From assembly GCA_009760855.2 (NCBI GenBank), contig WPIO01000136.1, positions 205,001 to 269,000 on the forward strand: a DNA stretch of 64,000 bases, given 5' to 3'. This document shows positions 11,872 through 22,189 of the stretch, one piece after another. Positions within the stretch are counted from its first letter, which is position 1. Every line of letters begins with the position of its first letter. A program made the position numbers and the translations under genes. The DNA is from Cristatella mucedo. Taxonomy: Eukaryota; Bryozoa; Phylactolaemata; Cristatellidae. The notes below the pieces were generated by a model that was not told the DNA's origin, did no database searches, and saw only the letters and a list, made by a program, of their open reading frames with translations.

Positions 11872-12726
11872 GTTACTTAAGAAAGAAGCTTGCTGTGCAG
11901 CAAAGAGTGCAGTGGCGGAAGCGGATGCAAGCTGAAAGTTTCCGGCCCTGCAAAGCTGAGCCGATGCTAGCAATTTAAATGCCGGCAAGCTCACACTAAA
12001 AAAAGCCAGGTCTCTGAGGGTGAAGTTATAGCTGCGGGAATGACGACTGCCTAGGGTTCTCCTGGCTCCTTGTCTTAGCTGTTATTGCTGACAGTGAGAA
12101 GTCACTCTCAATGTTGGCTATTGCGTGGCCGAGAATCAGCTTTCCAAGCTGTAAAAAACAAAAAACCTCTGAAACGCTTGGCTCGTTAAGAGGACCGAGC
12201 ATTTCAGAATTACCTCTATTACGTTTCCCGGTTATCAGAACTAACAATTTTAGTTTTTGTAATCAGAAAAAAATTGATAACTGTTATCATAGTTACTTAC
12301 ATTAATCTTTTAAATATCGCTTCGTCACAATTGATTTATTTTAATATTAACGATTTTGACGGCTGACAATCAAAGCTCGAGTCCTGCAGGTAAAAAAATC
12401 CTGTTGATAATTGATATGTCTTAGTATGCTATTGTGGATAGATTATTTAGATCTTATTTTTTCTTTATCTTGAATTCTAAAGAAACGTGCTCACTTTGTC
12501 CTCACGAGAATCGTTTTATTAAAGATAGTGTACTTGATTTTTACGCGAGAAAGATATTTTAAAACGATTTATATATTTTGTGAATGTGGCCAGTCGATAG
12601 ACTTATGACGCCTACCGTCCTGATGTCGCGCGACTCGAAAGCAGCGGCGGAAATCGCAGCTGCAACAGAGCGTGCGTTTTCAGCTTGGATTCAATGAGCG
12701 TTTGGCTTCCATTACTTTCTCTGCAG
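11872..12726 (+). other. Candidate intron of the mucin-like gene
   Basis: Runs from the weak donor GTTACT to the strong acceptor TTCTCTGCAG. The DNA is AT-rich. I see no repeat or coding signal in it. Confidence 0.4.
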
Positions 12727-12756
12727 GCTCCGGATCGCCAGGAGTCGTGTCCTTAC
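12727..12756 (+). CDS. 30-base microexon of the mucin/lectin gene
   Basis: Bounded by a strong acceptor (TTTCTCTGCAG) and a perfect donor (GTAAGT). Thirty bases keep the frame. Entered in phase 1 it reads S-G-S-P-G-V-V-S-L and leaves one base (C), which with GT of the next exon makes Arg. The joined peptide VVSLRKPAKQST aligns with the conserved start of F5/8C-like fucolectin domains (consensus NVALGKPAxQSST). The microexon therefore seems to carry a Gly/Ser/Pro linker and the first strand of the lectin domain. The splice strengths and the domain match support each other; transcript evidence is not available. Confidence 0.65.
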
Positions 12757-12991
12757 GTAAGTAATAGGCACCAGTCAGATCTGTCAAACCTTACGCGATT
12801 GAATGCTGGGTTAACTCTATTCAGTAGCTATAAGCATTTTGCTGAAAACCGCGAGTATGGTTGATCCGTGACGACTTTACACGAAGCACGCATTTATTGA
12901 TAAATTCGTGCTCCCCTCTGATTTAGTCAAGTAACTAGTTAAGTCCGAACGTTGAGTCGCAACGTGTCACATTTTGCCTCTGTCTGTTTAG
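12757..12991 (+). other. Short intron between microexon and lectin exon
   Basis: 235 bases, GTAAGT at the start and CTGTTTAG at the end. No other features. Confidence 0.6.
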
Positions 12992-13167
12992 GTAAGCCGG
13001 CCAAACAGTCGACGTCATCTCAGGACAAACCTTCGTCTTGCTGTGGACCCGCATATGCGTTTGACGGCGACATTAATACTTTTGCTCTCACACATGATGC
13101 TCTCTTCCAATGGATCGCAGTCGATCTAGAAGGAAACTACACCGTTTCAACGATCACCGTGACAGCT
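12992..13167 (+). CDS. F5/8C-like (fucolectin/FTP) lectin domain exon, partial
   Basis: Reads RKPAKQSTSS...CCGPAYAFDGDINTFALTHDALFQWIAVDLEGNYTVSTITVTA. This fits the N-terminal half of the F5/8 type C-like fold found in eel fucolectin, tachylectin-4 and many invertebrate secreted lectins: K-P-A-x-Q-S-T, then A-x-D-G-D/N with T-H, then W-x-x-V-D-L and Y-T-V-S-x-I-T-V. Such domains commonly bind sugars (often fucose) with calcium. The start is fixed by the AG at 12990-12991 and phase 1. The end is uncertain: GTAAAC at 13168 is a possible donor; if unused, the frame stops at 13192-13194. The C-terminal half of the domain was not found downstream, so it lies on an unrecognised exon or the gene is truncated. 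Together with the upstream exons it suggests a mucin-stalked secreted lectin. Confidence 0.75.
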
Positions 13168-14334
13168 GTAAACGATAAAAAAAACGGTCGGTGATCGCCT
13201 TGGCACGTGCTGACGATGCTGCTGCAGCTCCGTTGCTCTTTGAGCTCCTAATGAGTGCTCGATTCTGCTCCAGTCCAAATATTATCGATCCTGTCGAGGA
13301 TATTTGGACTCGGGCAGAATTGAGACCAGGATTCGGCTGGATGCAGTGGAAGCAATGGCCGCTGCAGGGACGCAGTGGGACGAGCTTTGCTCGCTCAAAG
13401 CTCGTGCATCCGTGGCAGGGAGACAAACAGCACCACGGTGCGTTAACTGCACCCTCGTTTCAAGGTGGATGCAGGCGGGGCGGCCTATTCTCTGCAAAGC
13501 GAAAGCATTGCTTTATTAGCTGGATCCTGTTATTCGCCTTAGGCAACCAGTAAGTGCGTTCTGCAATCTACTGGTGAGTGGTGATTATTCACAGCCTACT
13601 TGGGTTTGTACGACTATTCTCAAATGAACGTAGGAGCTGTACAATTTGTTTTAAAAAGACGATTGAACTTGAGTCTAGAAACGCCACCAGATCCAAATAA
13701 AATTAATAATCGTCTGCCAAGGCTTTAAAGCAACGGGACACGTTGCCTCGTTCACAGGAATGCTGCGGCCACAAGTCGGTTACCACTTTTAGAGTGCCAA
13801 GCGGCCTTGGCTATCAAGACTTTCACTACTGCTCGAGGGCATAATCAGTGTCCTTTTTCATCTTAGACTAAGCATCTTGGCTCTCTTTTTTACAATTGTA
13901 TAACGGTGATTTCCGCGTGCTCTAAATCGCAGAAAGAGCAGCAGCATTGATTTAAAACCTGATTGTAGCAAGGGAAAGTCTGGACTAGCGTAATTCGAAT
14001 CAGTCGGGATTGGATGTAACAAATATGCCTCCAACCGACCTTAAATCCTTTGGAAGGCCGTGCCTTCAGTTTCTAAACTGCCTAAGCTGGAAGCTAGCTA
14101 CCCAGAGGTATCGTGGCAATACACGACTTGCTTCCATTAAAGCAACCAAAAAGCACACTCGATCCTCGTGCTCCGGAAATCTGTGATTATTTCCTTTACG
14201 TTCTTTGGCGTTCTGAAATTGTTGTGGTTTTCATCCCAAATCAGTGAGCACACTTCCTTTCAAGCAGTCAAACATTCAAGAATGGCAGAAATTTAGTTTC
14301 CTTATAGTGCTAAGCAAAAGTGCTACTGTTATTA
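13168..14334. other. No recognised gene
   Basis: Contains one 10-bp inverted repeat (13272-13281 with 13301-13310). No convincing further exon of the lectin gene. Confidence 0.4.
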
Positions 14335-14590
14335 TGCATGCCTCATGCACGTGTATGCATTAAGACATGCATACACGTGTATGCACGTGCACACAAGGTT
14401 ATGTGTGCACGTGCATCTCTATGTGTGGGTGCACACGTGTGTGAGCGTGCGCATGTGTGGTTGAGCATACGCCTGTGATATGAAAGCTTGGATTTGTGAG
14501 TTTGTGTACGCATATTCCTGCATGCATGGTAGCACGTATGCGAATGTATGCACGTCGTTATGCACACAAGCCAGCGTGTGCATGTAAGCG
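14335..14590. repeat. Alternating purine-pyrimidine (TGCA/CACGTG) region with hairpin
   Basis: Dense CACGTG, TGTGTG and GCATAC words. 14348-14360 pairs perfectly with 14367-14379 (13 bp, 6-base loop). Alternating purine-pyrimidine DNA of this kind can adopt the Z form. Confidence 0.8.
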
Positions 14591-14949
14591 TCTTCCATTA
14601 TTTAATGCTTGAAATATGGGAATTAGAGCAGTAGCCACAGAGGGTGCCCAAGGAGCTATATACCACGGCCAGCAGCTTAAGTGCTGCAAGGAGCAATGTA
14701 AGACTGACACAGCATCAAAAAGTGACTCATTTACTCACGAGTGATTCGATTTTTTATTGTATTTTGTGGGCTGCCTTGTGGTTGCTTTCGCTAGGCCAAT
14801 CCCTAAACCTTCGTCTGTGACCCTAAAAAACCAGGTCTGTATACCATTTAAAAAAAAAGGTTTTAGAAGTGATTCCACCTAACTCACATCATTCGTAAAG
14901 CCCTGACATAGAAAGTTGACAGACAGGAAATATTAATCTTCGATGCCGT

Positions 14950-15245
14950 TAAGATGGCTGACTAGAGCAGCCAGTTTAATAATAATAAAAATGATAACAA
15001 CAAAAATGATCTGACACATGTATAGCATCCTCAGAGAACTTAATTTCTTTCTGGACACTTAAAATTGTGTAGCTGATTTAGCAGCCTCATTTGTAAAGGG
15101 GCCTGAAGATCCTTATCGCTATTACTACCACTTGAATTGGTCAAAAAAGGATCGCTAAACTCTAAAGGATTTGAACCTGCGACCTCGGCTGTGAATAGCT
15201 AGCACACTACTTCCCGGGGTATCACGGCCCGCCTACTTTACATAT
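14950..15245 (-). mobile_element. tRNA-derived SINE, family S2, with LINE-like tail
   Basis: Read on the minus strand: tRNA-like head, B-box-like GCAGGTTCAAATCC, S2 body (CTGATTTA), then AAGTGTCCAGAAAGAAATT and the LINE A-type stem-loop, ending in ATTATTATTA. This is the most complete S2 copy in the window. Confidence 0.8.
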
Positions 15246-15249
15246 GCCA

Positions 15250-16979
15250 ATGGAAGCACTACCATTTAGTTAAGTGATAACTTGCACGGAGTCAACGTGC
15301 ATAATGTAGTCAGTGCCGTGTCAGCATCCATAAATAGCACGCAGAGAATAAATCGGGTGGATCCTAAAATGCTATGAGGACAAGAGACGAGTTTATCTTC
15401 TTTGTAAATGCAGTGAAAGTAGAGATACTACTGAGCCGGAATCCGGATATGTATATGGTGAGACCCTCTAAGGGCAAACCCGAAGTCGACGCAAAACTCG
15501 ATCGCCCGGTCGACCGTGGGTGTGGCGATCGTGCACTGCAGGTCCGAAAAGCGCTCAACAAATGCATGCTTAGAATTAATCCAGGTCTCCTAGCGGGCAC
15601 CATCTGAAGACGAAGTTTGCAGCTTTGCTATTGAAGTCGCACCCCATGGCAAGCCTAGTGAGCTCACTTCTCTCGTAGGAATTTTCCAGTGTCGTTTAAA
15701 GCAGAGACGCAAGCCTTGTTTTCCGAAAAACAGGCTTCGATTCCTCACACGGGAACGAGTGCCGCAACGATGGACTCCGAGGAAAGTGCGACGTCCAGAT
15801 TTGGGAAAGTTGGAGTAACCGCTCTAGAAACAGCACCACCAGCTCTACATTATATACAGAATCTTCAGCTACGCGCCGAAGGGTGCCTACCCGGCATGCA
15901 TTCGTAACTCTGCCTAAAGATACTGGTAGCTTCCCTCAGCAGAAACAGCTGGAAGCTCTCTATACAAATGAATTATATATACATATATATATATTTATTT
16001 ATTTATTTATTTAAGCTGCGCGCCCAGGGCGCCGCTAAGAAAGTTTACTGTATCAACTTTAAAAGTCTACTGTCGCCAAGAAAGTCTGCTGTATCATCAC
16101 CTTCAAAAATTGTTGCATCGAAATTTCTGAATAGCCTGAAAGCTTGGCGCAGAAAGAACTTCGCTGTAATCTGTTCAATTTGACTAGATGGAATCTGCAC
16201 GCCTCACGGCGGACCTCCTAAGGCCAGAATGAAAAGAACGAAGCTATCATTTCAGCTTGCTGGACAACATTTTTTTCTAGACGTGCCAAAGGTAGCCTGG
16301 GCTTTGAGAGAGCGGCAGAAAAATCTCTTGCTAAAGCCCACTCGGTTATTGACTTTCCAGCGTTAGGTGCGAAAATGAATACGCACACGCATATATCAGG
16401 GAAGATTATAAATTCGAAGATTCTAAATAATTAGATTTTCCAGTGGAAACCAGCTCTGAATTTTCAACCGATAGAGCACCACTATGACGTATTTTGAAGC
16501 GTTATCTTAGGAAGCGCCTTAAGAACAGCTCGTCAAGAGGCACAAAGAGAAATTCTGCTCACCGCTCGCTCGTCACCGCTGAACAATTGTCTTGCACGGC
16601 TCTCACGGCATCAGCAGCTTCGGCCGCAGGATGCAGCAGGCGGGATCACCCAGATACTGGGATATCGCACCTTCGAGGGCGGCTCTTAGCGGAAAACAGC
16701 CGGGGGCGGATATATTCAGTAAACGGGCGGCTTGAACGGCTGCCGAGCATTGTACCGGACACTCGAGAGGCAGAACGGAAGGGTAATCGGCAGGTGCGCA
16801 GCCGTCCGTGCCGCGTCTGCCCCGCGTCCGTGCAGAATAAGGGAACGTTGCTGTCCACCGATTCCACTCATCGTTTGCTATATTCTGTCGGAACTACCAG
16901 CCTGCATTTTTGTGACCAGAGCTGATTCAACGCTTTTTTTACCTGAGTTTATTGACCTGTTGGCTAAAATGTTACGTTT
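15250..16979. other. No recognised gene
   Basis: Frames at 15374-15607, 15689-15907 and 16494-16925 show no domain. A short TA/TTTA tract lies at 15970-16013. Confidence 0.35.
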
Positions 16980-17635
16980 AGCAGCCGTGCGTACCGTGTA
17001 CCTCAGGACTCCGTGCTTGGTCCGGTTCTTTTTGCGGTTTATACTCTCCTTCTTGCCAATACGATTGCCAGGCAAAGTCTAAGCTTTCACCTCTATGCAG
17101 ATGACACTCAGTTGTACCTTTGATTTGATCCGTTGCAGCCCTCCAGCAGGTCAAATTCTCTCAACTCCCTTTCGCTATGTATTGATGTCACCTCCCAACT
17201 CCCTTGCAGCATGTATTAATGACATCCGCACATGCATGGAAGCAAACTTTCTTATATTAAATGGCGATAAAACTAACTTAATATTCATGGAAAAAGCAAC
17301 AGCGATTCAAAAATTGGAAAAATTAACACCCAAAATCGGCTATGCCAGCATATCACCGCATCCGTCTGCATAAAGTCTTCTTTTCCTGTTCCAAAGTGAC
17401 CTTTCATTGGACGACAACTTCAGCTCCACAGTCAAGTCTGCCTAATTTCAGCTACATAAAATTGCTAAAATTTGGGCTTGCTTAGACAGGGATACTACAT
17501 TTAAATTGGCCCATGAATTTGTGACATCCCATCTCGACTTTTTCATTTCACTGCTTGATGTTCTACCAGCCTGTGCAATCAGGCGCTTACAGTTGGTGCA
17601 AAACCCAGCAGCCAGGTTCGTCTGTCGGTGCATCG
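16980..17635 (+). mobile_element. LINE A reverse transcriptase fragment
   Basis: Across frames one can read V-P-Q-D-S-V-L-G-P-V-L-F, LYADDTQLY (catalytic YADD), MEANFLILNGDKTNLIF, LPACAIRRLQLVQNPAARFVC. It is an internal RT piece with frameshifts and stops. The A/T-rich repeat R starts where it ends. Confidence 0.88.
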
Positions 17636-18385
17636 GTGGAAAAGAGTACGACACCGGAACTGAGCTCTCGCTACTCAGTCATATACAATTGTGGATTTAT
17701 GAAGCTTTGCCTGGTAGAAATCAGTTCAAAATAATTACAAATTTAGCTTCGAAGTCAATGTAGAGCTCAACCCTAAAGAGTGACAAGTCATGATGGTAAT
17801 GTACAAGCACAAATCGCCTCTTTCTCGCAGCTGGAGCTCCAGTCTTTTTTCTAAATGAAGACACTCGGTGAACTTATTGCGCGTCCTCCACGAATATAGT
17901 GAGAGCCGAGAATCAGCTTCTACATGCGGTTTTCTGATATACTAATTAAACATACACTGGAATCAAAATCCGTGGTGGAAACAAAGCTTTTCGTTAATGT
18001 ACGTGTGACCCTTGAATTTAATTGTCGACACTATTCTGACCATTCTGAAGAACTAACCATTTTGCTGCCAAATACAAGAATAAATTAGAGTGGCTATACA
18101 CATCACTTATCTTGTATTTTGCTCAATCCTCTCAGTGATATCCTGTCTGAAGCTACTTCCTGCTATGAGCGTGCTTTTTTGACGCAGTATCGCGGGAATT
18201 GTAAATTGGCCAGTGGTGGTGGTGTGTAACAGTCATCGCACACGCCTGCATCAATTCTTGATTTGTTTGCAAATATTCAGCACACAGCAATCACATTCAA
18301 TAGTTCCATAGTTTGTATATATCATCAGGGAGAGATGTGATATCCAACTTGTGCGCAAATGACACGACAAGTGCAAGGCAGTGGA
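17636..18385. repeat. Dispersed repeat R, copy 1
   Basis: Shares two long segments with 26345-27145: one with ACACCGGAACTGAGCTCT...GAAGACACTCGGTGAACTTA (17640-17945) and one with GTGGTGTGTAACAGTCATCG...CACGACAAGTGCAAG (18208-18380). In between is about 260 bases not shared, because a LINE fragment takes that place in copy 2. It abuts LINE A at 17635. No coding signal. Confidence 0.8.
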
Positions 18386-19705
18386 CCAGAGTCGAAGGAG
18401 TGGAGGATGTGTTTTTACACCTCTATTGACTTTATCATCAAAGGTGGCTGAAGGGATATACGTAGCTAAATGTGCGAACAATATGCACGTTACCGAAACT
18501 GGCCTACCCTCAGCTAGAAGCTCAGAAGGCCGCAGCGTATCCTAATTTGACGCATTAATTTGAGTATTCGTGGCTGAAACTCTTCACATTTCTTTTTCTG
18601 AAAATTTCAAAGAACGCCAATGGCCCTCGGATAAATAATTCACAGGTTCTTCTTGCATTTTCTCATCGCGAACTAAACATGTAGCTAATAAGGATGGCAT
18701 TTCGAATTTCCAATGTACTGATCTGATGCATTTTACGGTTTATTAGAATCGCTTCAAAAAAGTAAAAATGAACTTGAACTTCGGAGCATTTCTTTACTTG
18801 CTAATTAATCGTTCCGTACTTGCTTATACCTGCTGAAACTACCCAAAGTGCCACTATTGGCACCGTCTTGCTTACCACATATATCTGAATTACGCCGCAA
18901 GATATTGAGTTCTCTGCTGAGGCTATGAAAATCTATTATTACTTGTATCGTTATTTCAAATCTCAGTCAAATCACATCTGTACAGGTCAGCTTTCACTTT
19001 GTCCGGCGTGACCTTGTTGCTTTAGATTCACCGTACTTTGCGTGGGCACCTGCCAATACTCATTGCATACTGAAGCCTGAGGTTTTTCTAAATAGTGCTC
19101 ATAATTTCCTGCATTTTTCTTTAGCTTTCTGGCATTAGTATGGCACTCGTTGCTTTTGCATGTTTCATACCATATTCGTCAGTCATTAAGTCCTTGAGAT
19201 TAGTTATTTTTGCCCGGAGTGGCAAAGTATTGCGTTAGATATCTAGTTTTCTGAGGGTGCCATCAAAACAACGTATTGCTATAATTATCGTTGCCTCTTA
19301 TTTGGTATAACTCCCAAGAAAGCTGGCAAAGAGGTTGCTTTAAAGCGGACAACGTAAATGCAAAAACAATGAGTTGATGAAACCCAGTGTGGAACGAGAA
19401 GCAAGCAGAGAGAAGGAAGGAGAGTTTGAGGCACACGATGCAGCAAATGTGTGGCACAAGAGAGTAGGGTTTGCGATAGGTTAACATCGCGAGTCACAAT
19501 GAAGCTTAGCTGACTGCCAGAACCAGCTCAGTCCTCGTGGGCTGAGCTTTTATTCTTGGTTCATTAGCAAGCAGGCAAAAAGTCTTCGCCACACTGGCAT
19601 ATCCGGCCTGATCCGGTAACTTGCGGATGGCCGCAAGTTGGAAATTTGGCAGCCGTGAGCAGCACAGGTAGCAATTGAATCGATAGTTTGAGATTCTGCT
19701 ACTTT
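18386..19705. other. No recognised gene
   Basis: AT-rich, short frames only. Confidence 0.4.
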
Positions 19706-20658
19706 CTATGTGGTGTTATTTTGCTGTTCAGCCGGCTGTGCAGTGCGTGAGGCCAACTTCCTTAGTTCTGAAGTGAATGCAGCGTTCGTATGCCATAGCT
19801 GTTTTACCAGAGGAAGCCGACCTTGGTCGCCGATCATCCAATCTGGCAGCGAATCCTTTTCCGATCCAACCAGGTCTTTCTGCACGGAGCTCAGAGTTCG
19901 ACACCACTTGTGTTGCTCTCTGTATGAGGCAGACTCGATCGACTGCAGCACTTGCAAACTTTGCTCATGCTGTAGCGTCAGCCGCTCCTCGAGTGACTCG
20001 ATGGCAGTCTGCAATCGTTGACGTGTCGGGCAGCTCAGATCCTCCAGGTCACGAGCGATCTTCTCGCCGCCTTCTTGCTCCTCCTCCTGCTCGCTCTGCC
20101 CTCGTAGCATCCTTCCAGCAGCCAGTGCGGACCGCTTGTTCACTGTCACCTCCAGCGCCTCGTGGTCCCAGCCATTCTTCTTCTGTCTTTGAAAGCTCAG
20201 CCACTCGTCTTAAAGAAGCCTCGACATCGATACGGTTCGTCCATCGAGTCGGCGAAAGCTGCCTGCAGTGATTTACGAGCATCCAAGAACTGCTCCCGAA
20301 GAGAGCAGTTTGTTTTCGGCAAGGCTGCATATTGGCGTCTTTGGTCCGAGCTTTCTCGCTGCGTCTTTTCTAAGAGGCCAAGCATTGTCTCAGAAGTAGC
20401 CTTCGGCTGTCCACGTGAATCTGGCGCTCCAGGCGATTTGACGACAGCAGCGGATACGATCACGCCTCGGCCGCCAGGTGTTTCGCAGGTCAAGCCGAAA
20501 CTGCTGTCCGTCCCTAGGGAGGAACTTGCATAATCGTATCCGTCGTCCACAGGCAACGACTTTTGGTTTCCGGAGTGCTGATTAGCAGCCGGCCGTTTTG
20601 TAGCGGCGCGCCTGATCTCTCCGACGCTGGCGACCTGCAAAGACATATCGCTTTGCAT
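19706..20658 (-). pseudogene. Broken coiled-coil-like coding region, unrecognised
   Basis: Three overlapping minus-strand frames look protein-like in turn. 20658-20197 is open for 153 codons and ends with helical residues (LLEKTQRESSDQRRQYAA, DARKSLQAAFADS). Around 20270-20160 a second frame reads RIDVEASLRRVAELSKTEEEW. 20149-19706 reads LEERLTLQHEQSLQVLQSIE and DWMIGDQGRLPLVKQLWHT, rich in Glu, Gln, Leu and Arg. A pyrimidine-rich stretch with TTTGCAG sits just before VASVGEI near 20637. Two frameshifts, or one frameshift plus a small intron, would be needed to join them. I do not recognise the family. It could be a decayed gene, a transposon protein or a real multi-exon gene with an odd intron. 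Confidence 0.35.
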
Positions 20659-21284
20659 CGTATCACCTCTAGCGGCGGCTGTGCTAAAAGTGTTCGATTT
20701 TTTTTTATTCTAAAAAACTCCCATTGCTATAATCACCCGATCTCATTCTCGGCACCTTTTGCGTCAACGAGTCTGCCTGCTAAAGGCTTAAACCTTTAAG
20801 CGATGTACGACGTCTGACGTGTAGACGCACCTGGATATGGATTTGCTTCATTTAGGGTACAATGGAAGCGACGCATAATTTTTGGAAATGTCACTCAAGT
20901 GGTTCTGCAGTAGTCCAAGGCTACTACATTCAGAGACCGCATGGCCAAATGTAAGAACCCTGAGGCAACTTATCATGATTAGAGCTTGTAGGAAGTTCTT
21001 ATAAGCTGGCAACAAAGCAGATTTACACAACTGCAAGGTCTCTAGCAGCAACTCCCTCGCTGAATGATTGGAAAAGCCGCTGTCACGCATCCCACGAGGC
21101 CGATCGCCGTGAGTCGTAGCATAAGTAGAGTTCAGGGTCGTCGCACTGAATACTGCTTTTGCTCCACTCTAGACCCGGTGCTGCTGCCCCCTCCCCCGGA
21201 AGTGGACCGGGCTGCTGGGCGTCATGACCACGCCACCCGGCACCGCTTCTCTGCTCACTTCGAAATAACAATTGATGCGAAATA
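20659..21284. other. No recognised gene
   Basis: Short frames on both strands without recognisable motifs. Confidence 0.35.
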
Positions 21285-21660
21285 ATGTCCATTAAACGAA
21301 GTAAAACTTCAGAGAAAGAGACGTTGATCGTTCATGCCGTCGCGTCGCCAAGCTGGAATGCGATTGCGTACTATTTTGGGATGGACGGAATCTAAGCGGA
21401 GCTACAAATCGTGCCGGTCGTTACTCACTTCCTGATTCAAAATTATTACTCACAACAATAATTACATTACTATATACATTACTATTCCTATTAACATTAC
21501 TCACTTCCTTATTAAAACATTATTGCGATGTATTCATTAAATAAAGTAAAACTCCAGAAAGAGACGCTTATCATTCGTGTCGACGCTTCGCCAAGCCGGA
21601 ATGCACTTGCGTTCTATTTTGGGAGAGATGAAGTTTTAAGCAGAGCTTCAAATCTGGTTT
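21285..21660 (+). repeat. Tandem duplication, ~125-base unit, 240 apart
   Basis: CATTAAACGAAGTAAAACTT...CAAGCTGGAATGCGATTGCG (21290-21412) recurs as CATTAAATAAAGTAAAACTC...CAAGCCGGAATGCACTTGCG (21533-21655), followed in both by CTATTTTGGGA. A stretch with repeated CATTACT lies between them. Confidence 0.85.
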
Positions 21661-22189
21661 GGGAAGCATGCAGTCTCTGTGCAGTCGCCGTCTCAGTAGA
21701 TGACACTACGGTCGCGAGAGAGAGCTCGAGCCTAATGCTTCGAGCGACGCTCAAAGCGCCACGAATACCGCAGCAACTTTAACTGCGGCCTTCAAAGGAG
21801 AATCGAAGCCTTAACCGACTACAGCTGGAGCTTCGGCAGCGACATTCCTTTAAACTGGTTCGCTGTTTTCATGCTGGCCACGTAGACCATCCCCCTGCGG
21901 TAGCCACTTTGGTGCTATCACGAAGCCACTTTTGTCGACCGGGGGGCAGAGAGGGTAGCGGGTCTTGCGGGGGGGGGGCCACCTCTACACTCCCCACGTG
22001 AGGAACAGCAGCTGCAAGCAGACATCAGAAGACTCGGGTCTGCTTTCGCGGCCAACTCGCCATCGCTGCTGCCGCGACCGAAACTGCATCTCGTCAGCCA
22101 TTCGGTTCGCATGCTGCACGTTCATGCTTCCCTGGTCGTCTAGTTCTTCTATGTATCTGCATTTTTGACTCTCTACGAAGCCATAAAGA
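21661..22189. other. No recognised gene
   Basis: Contains a (G)9 run near 21970. No coding signal. Confidence 0.35.

Noticed and set aside
11156-11935. 259-codon frame rich in Asp-His-Asp-Ser-Ala over the 15-base repeat
   Set aside because: The repeat period is a multiple of three, so several frames stay open. The Thr/Pro frame has the mucin composition and the phase that splices into the lectin exon.
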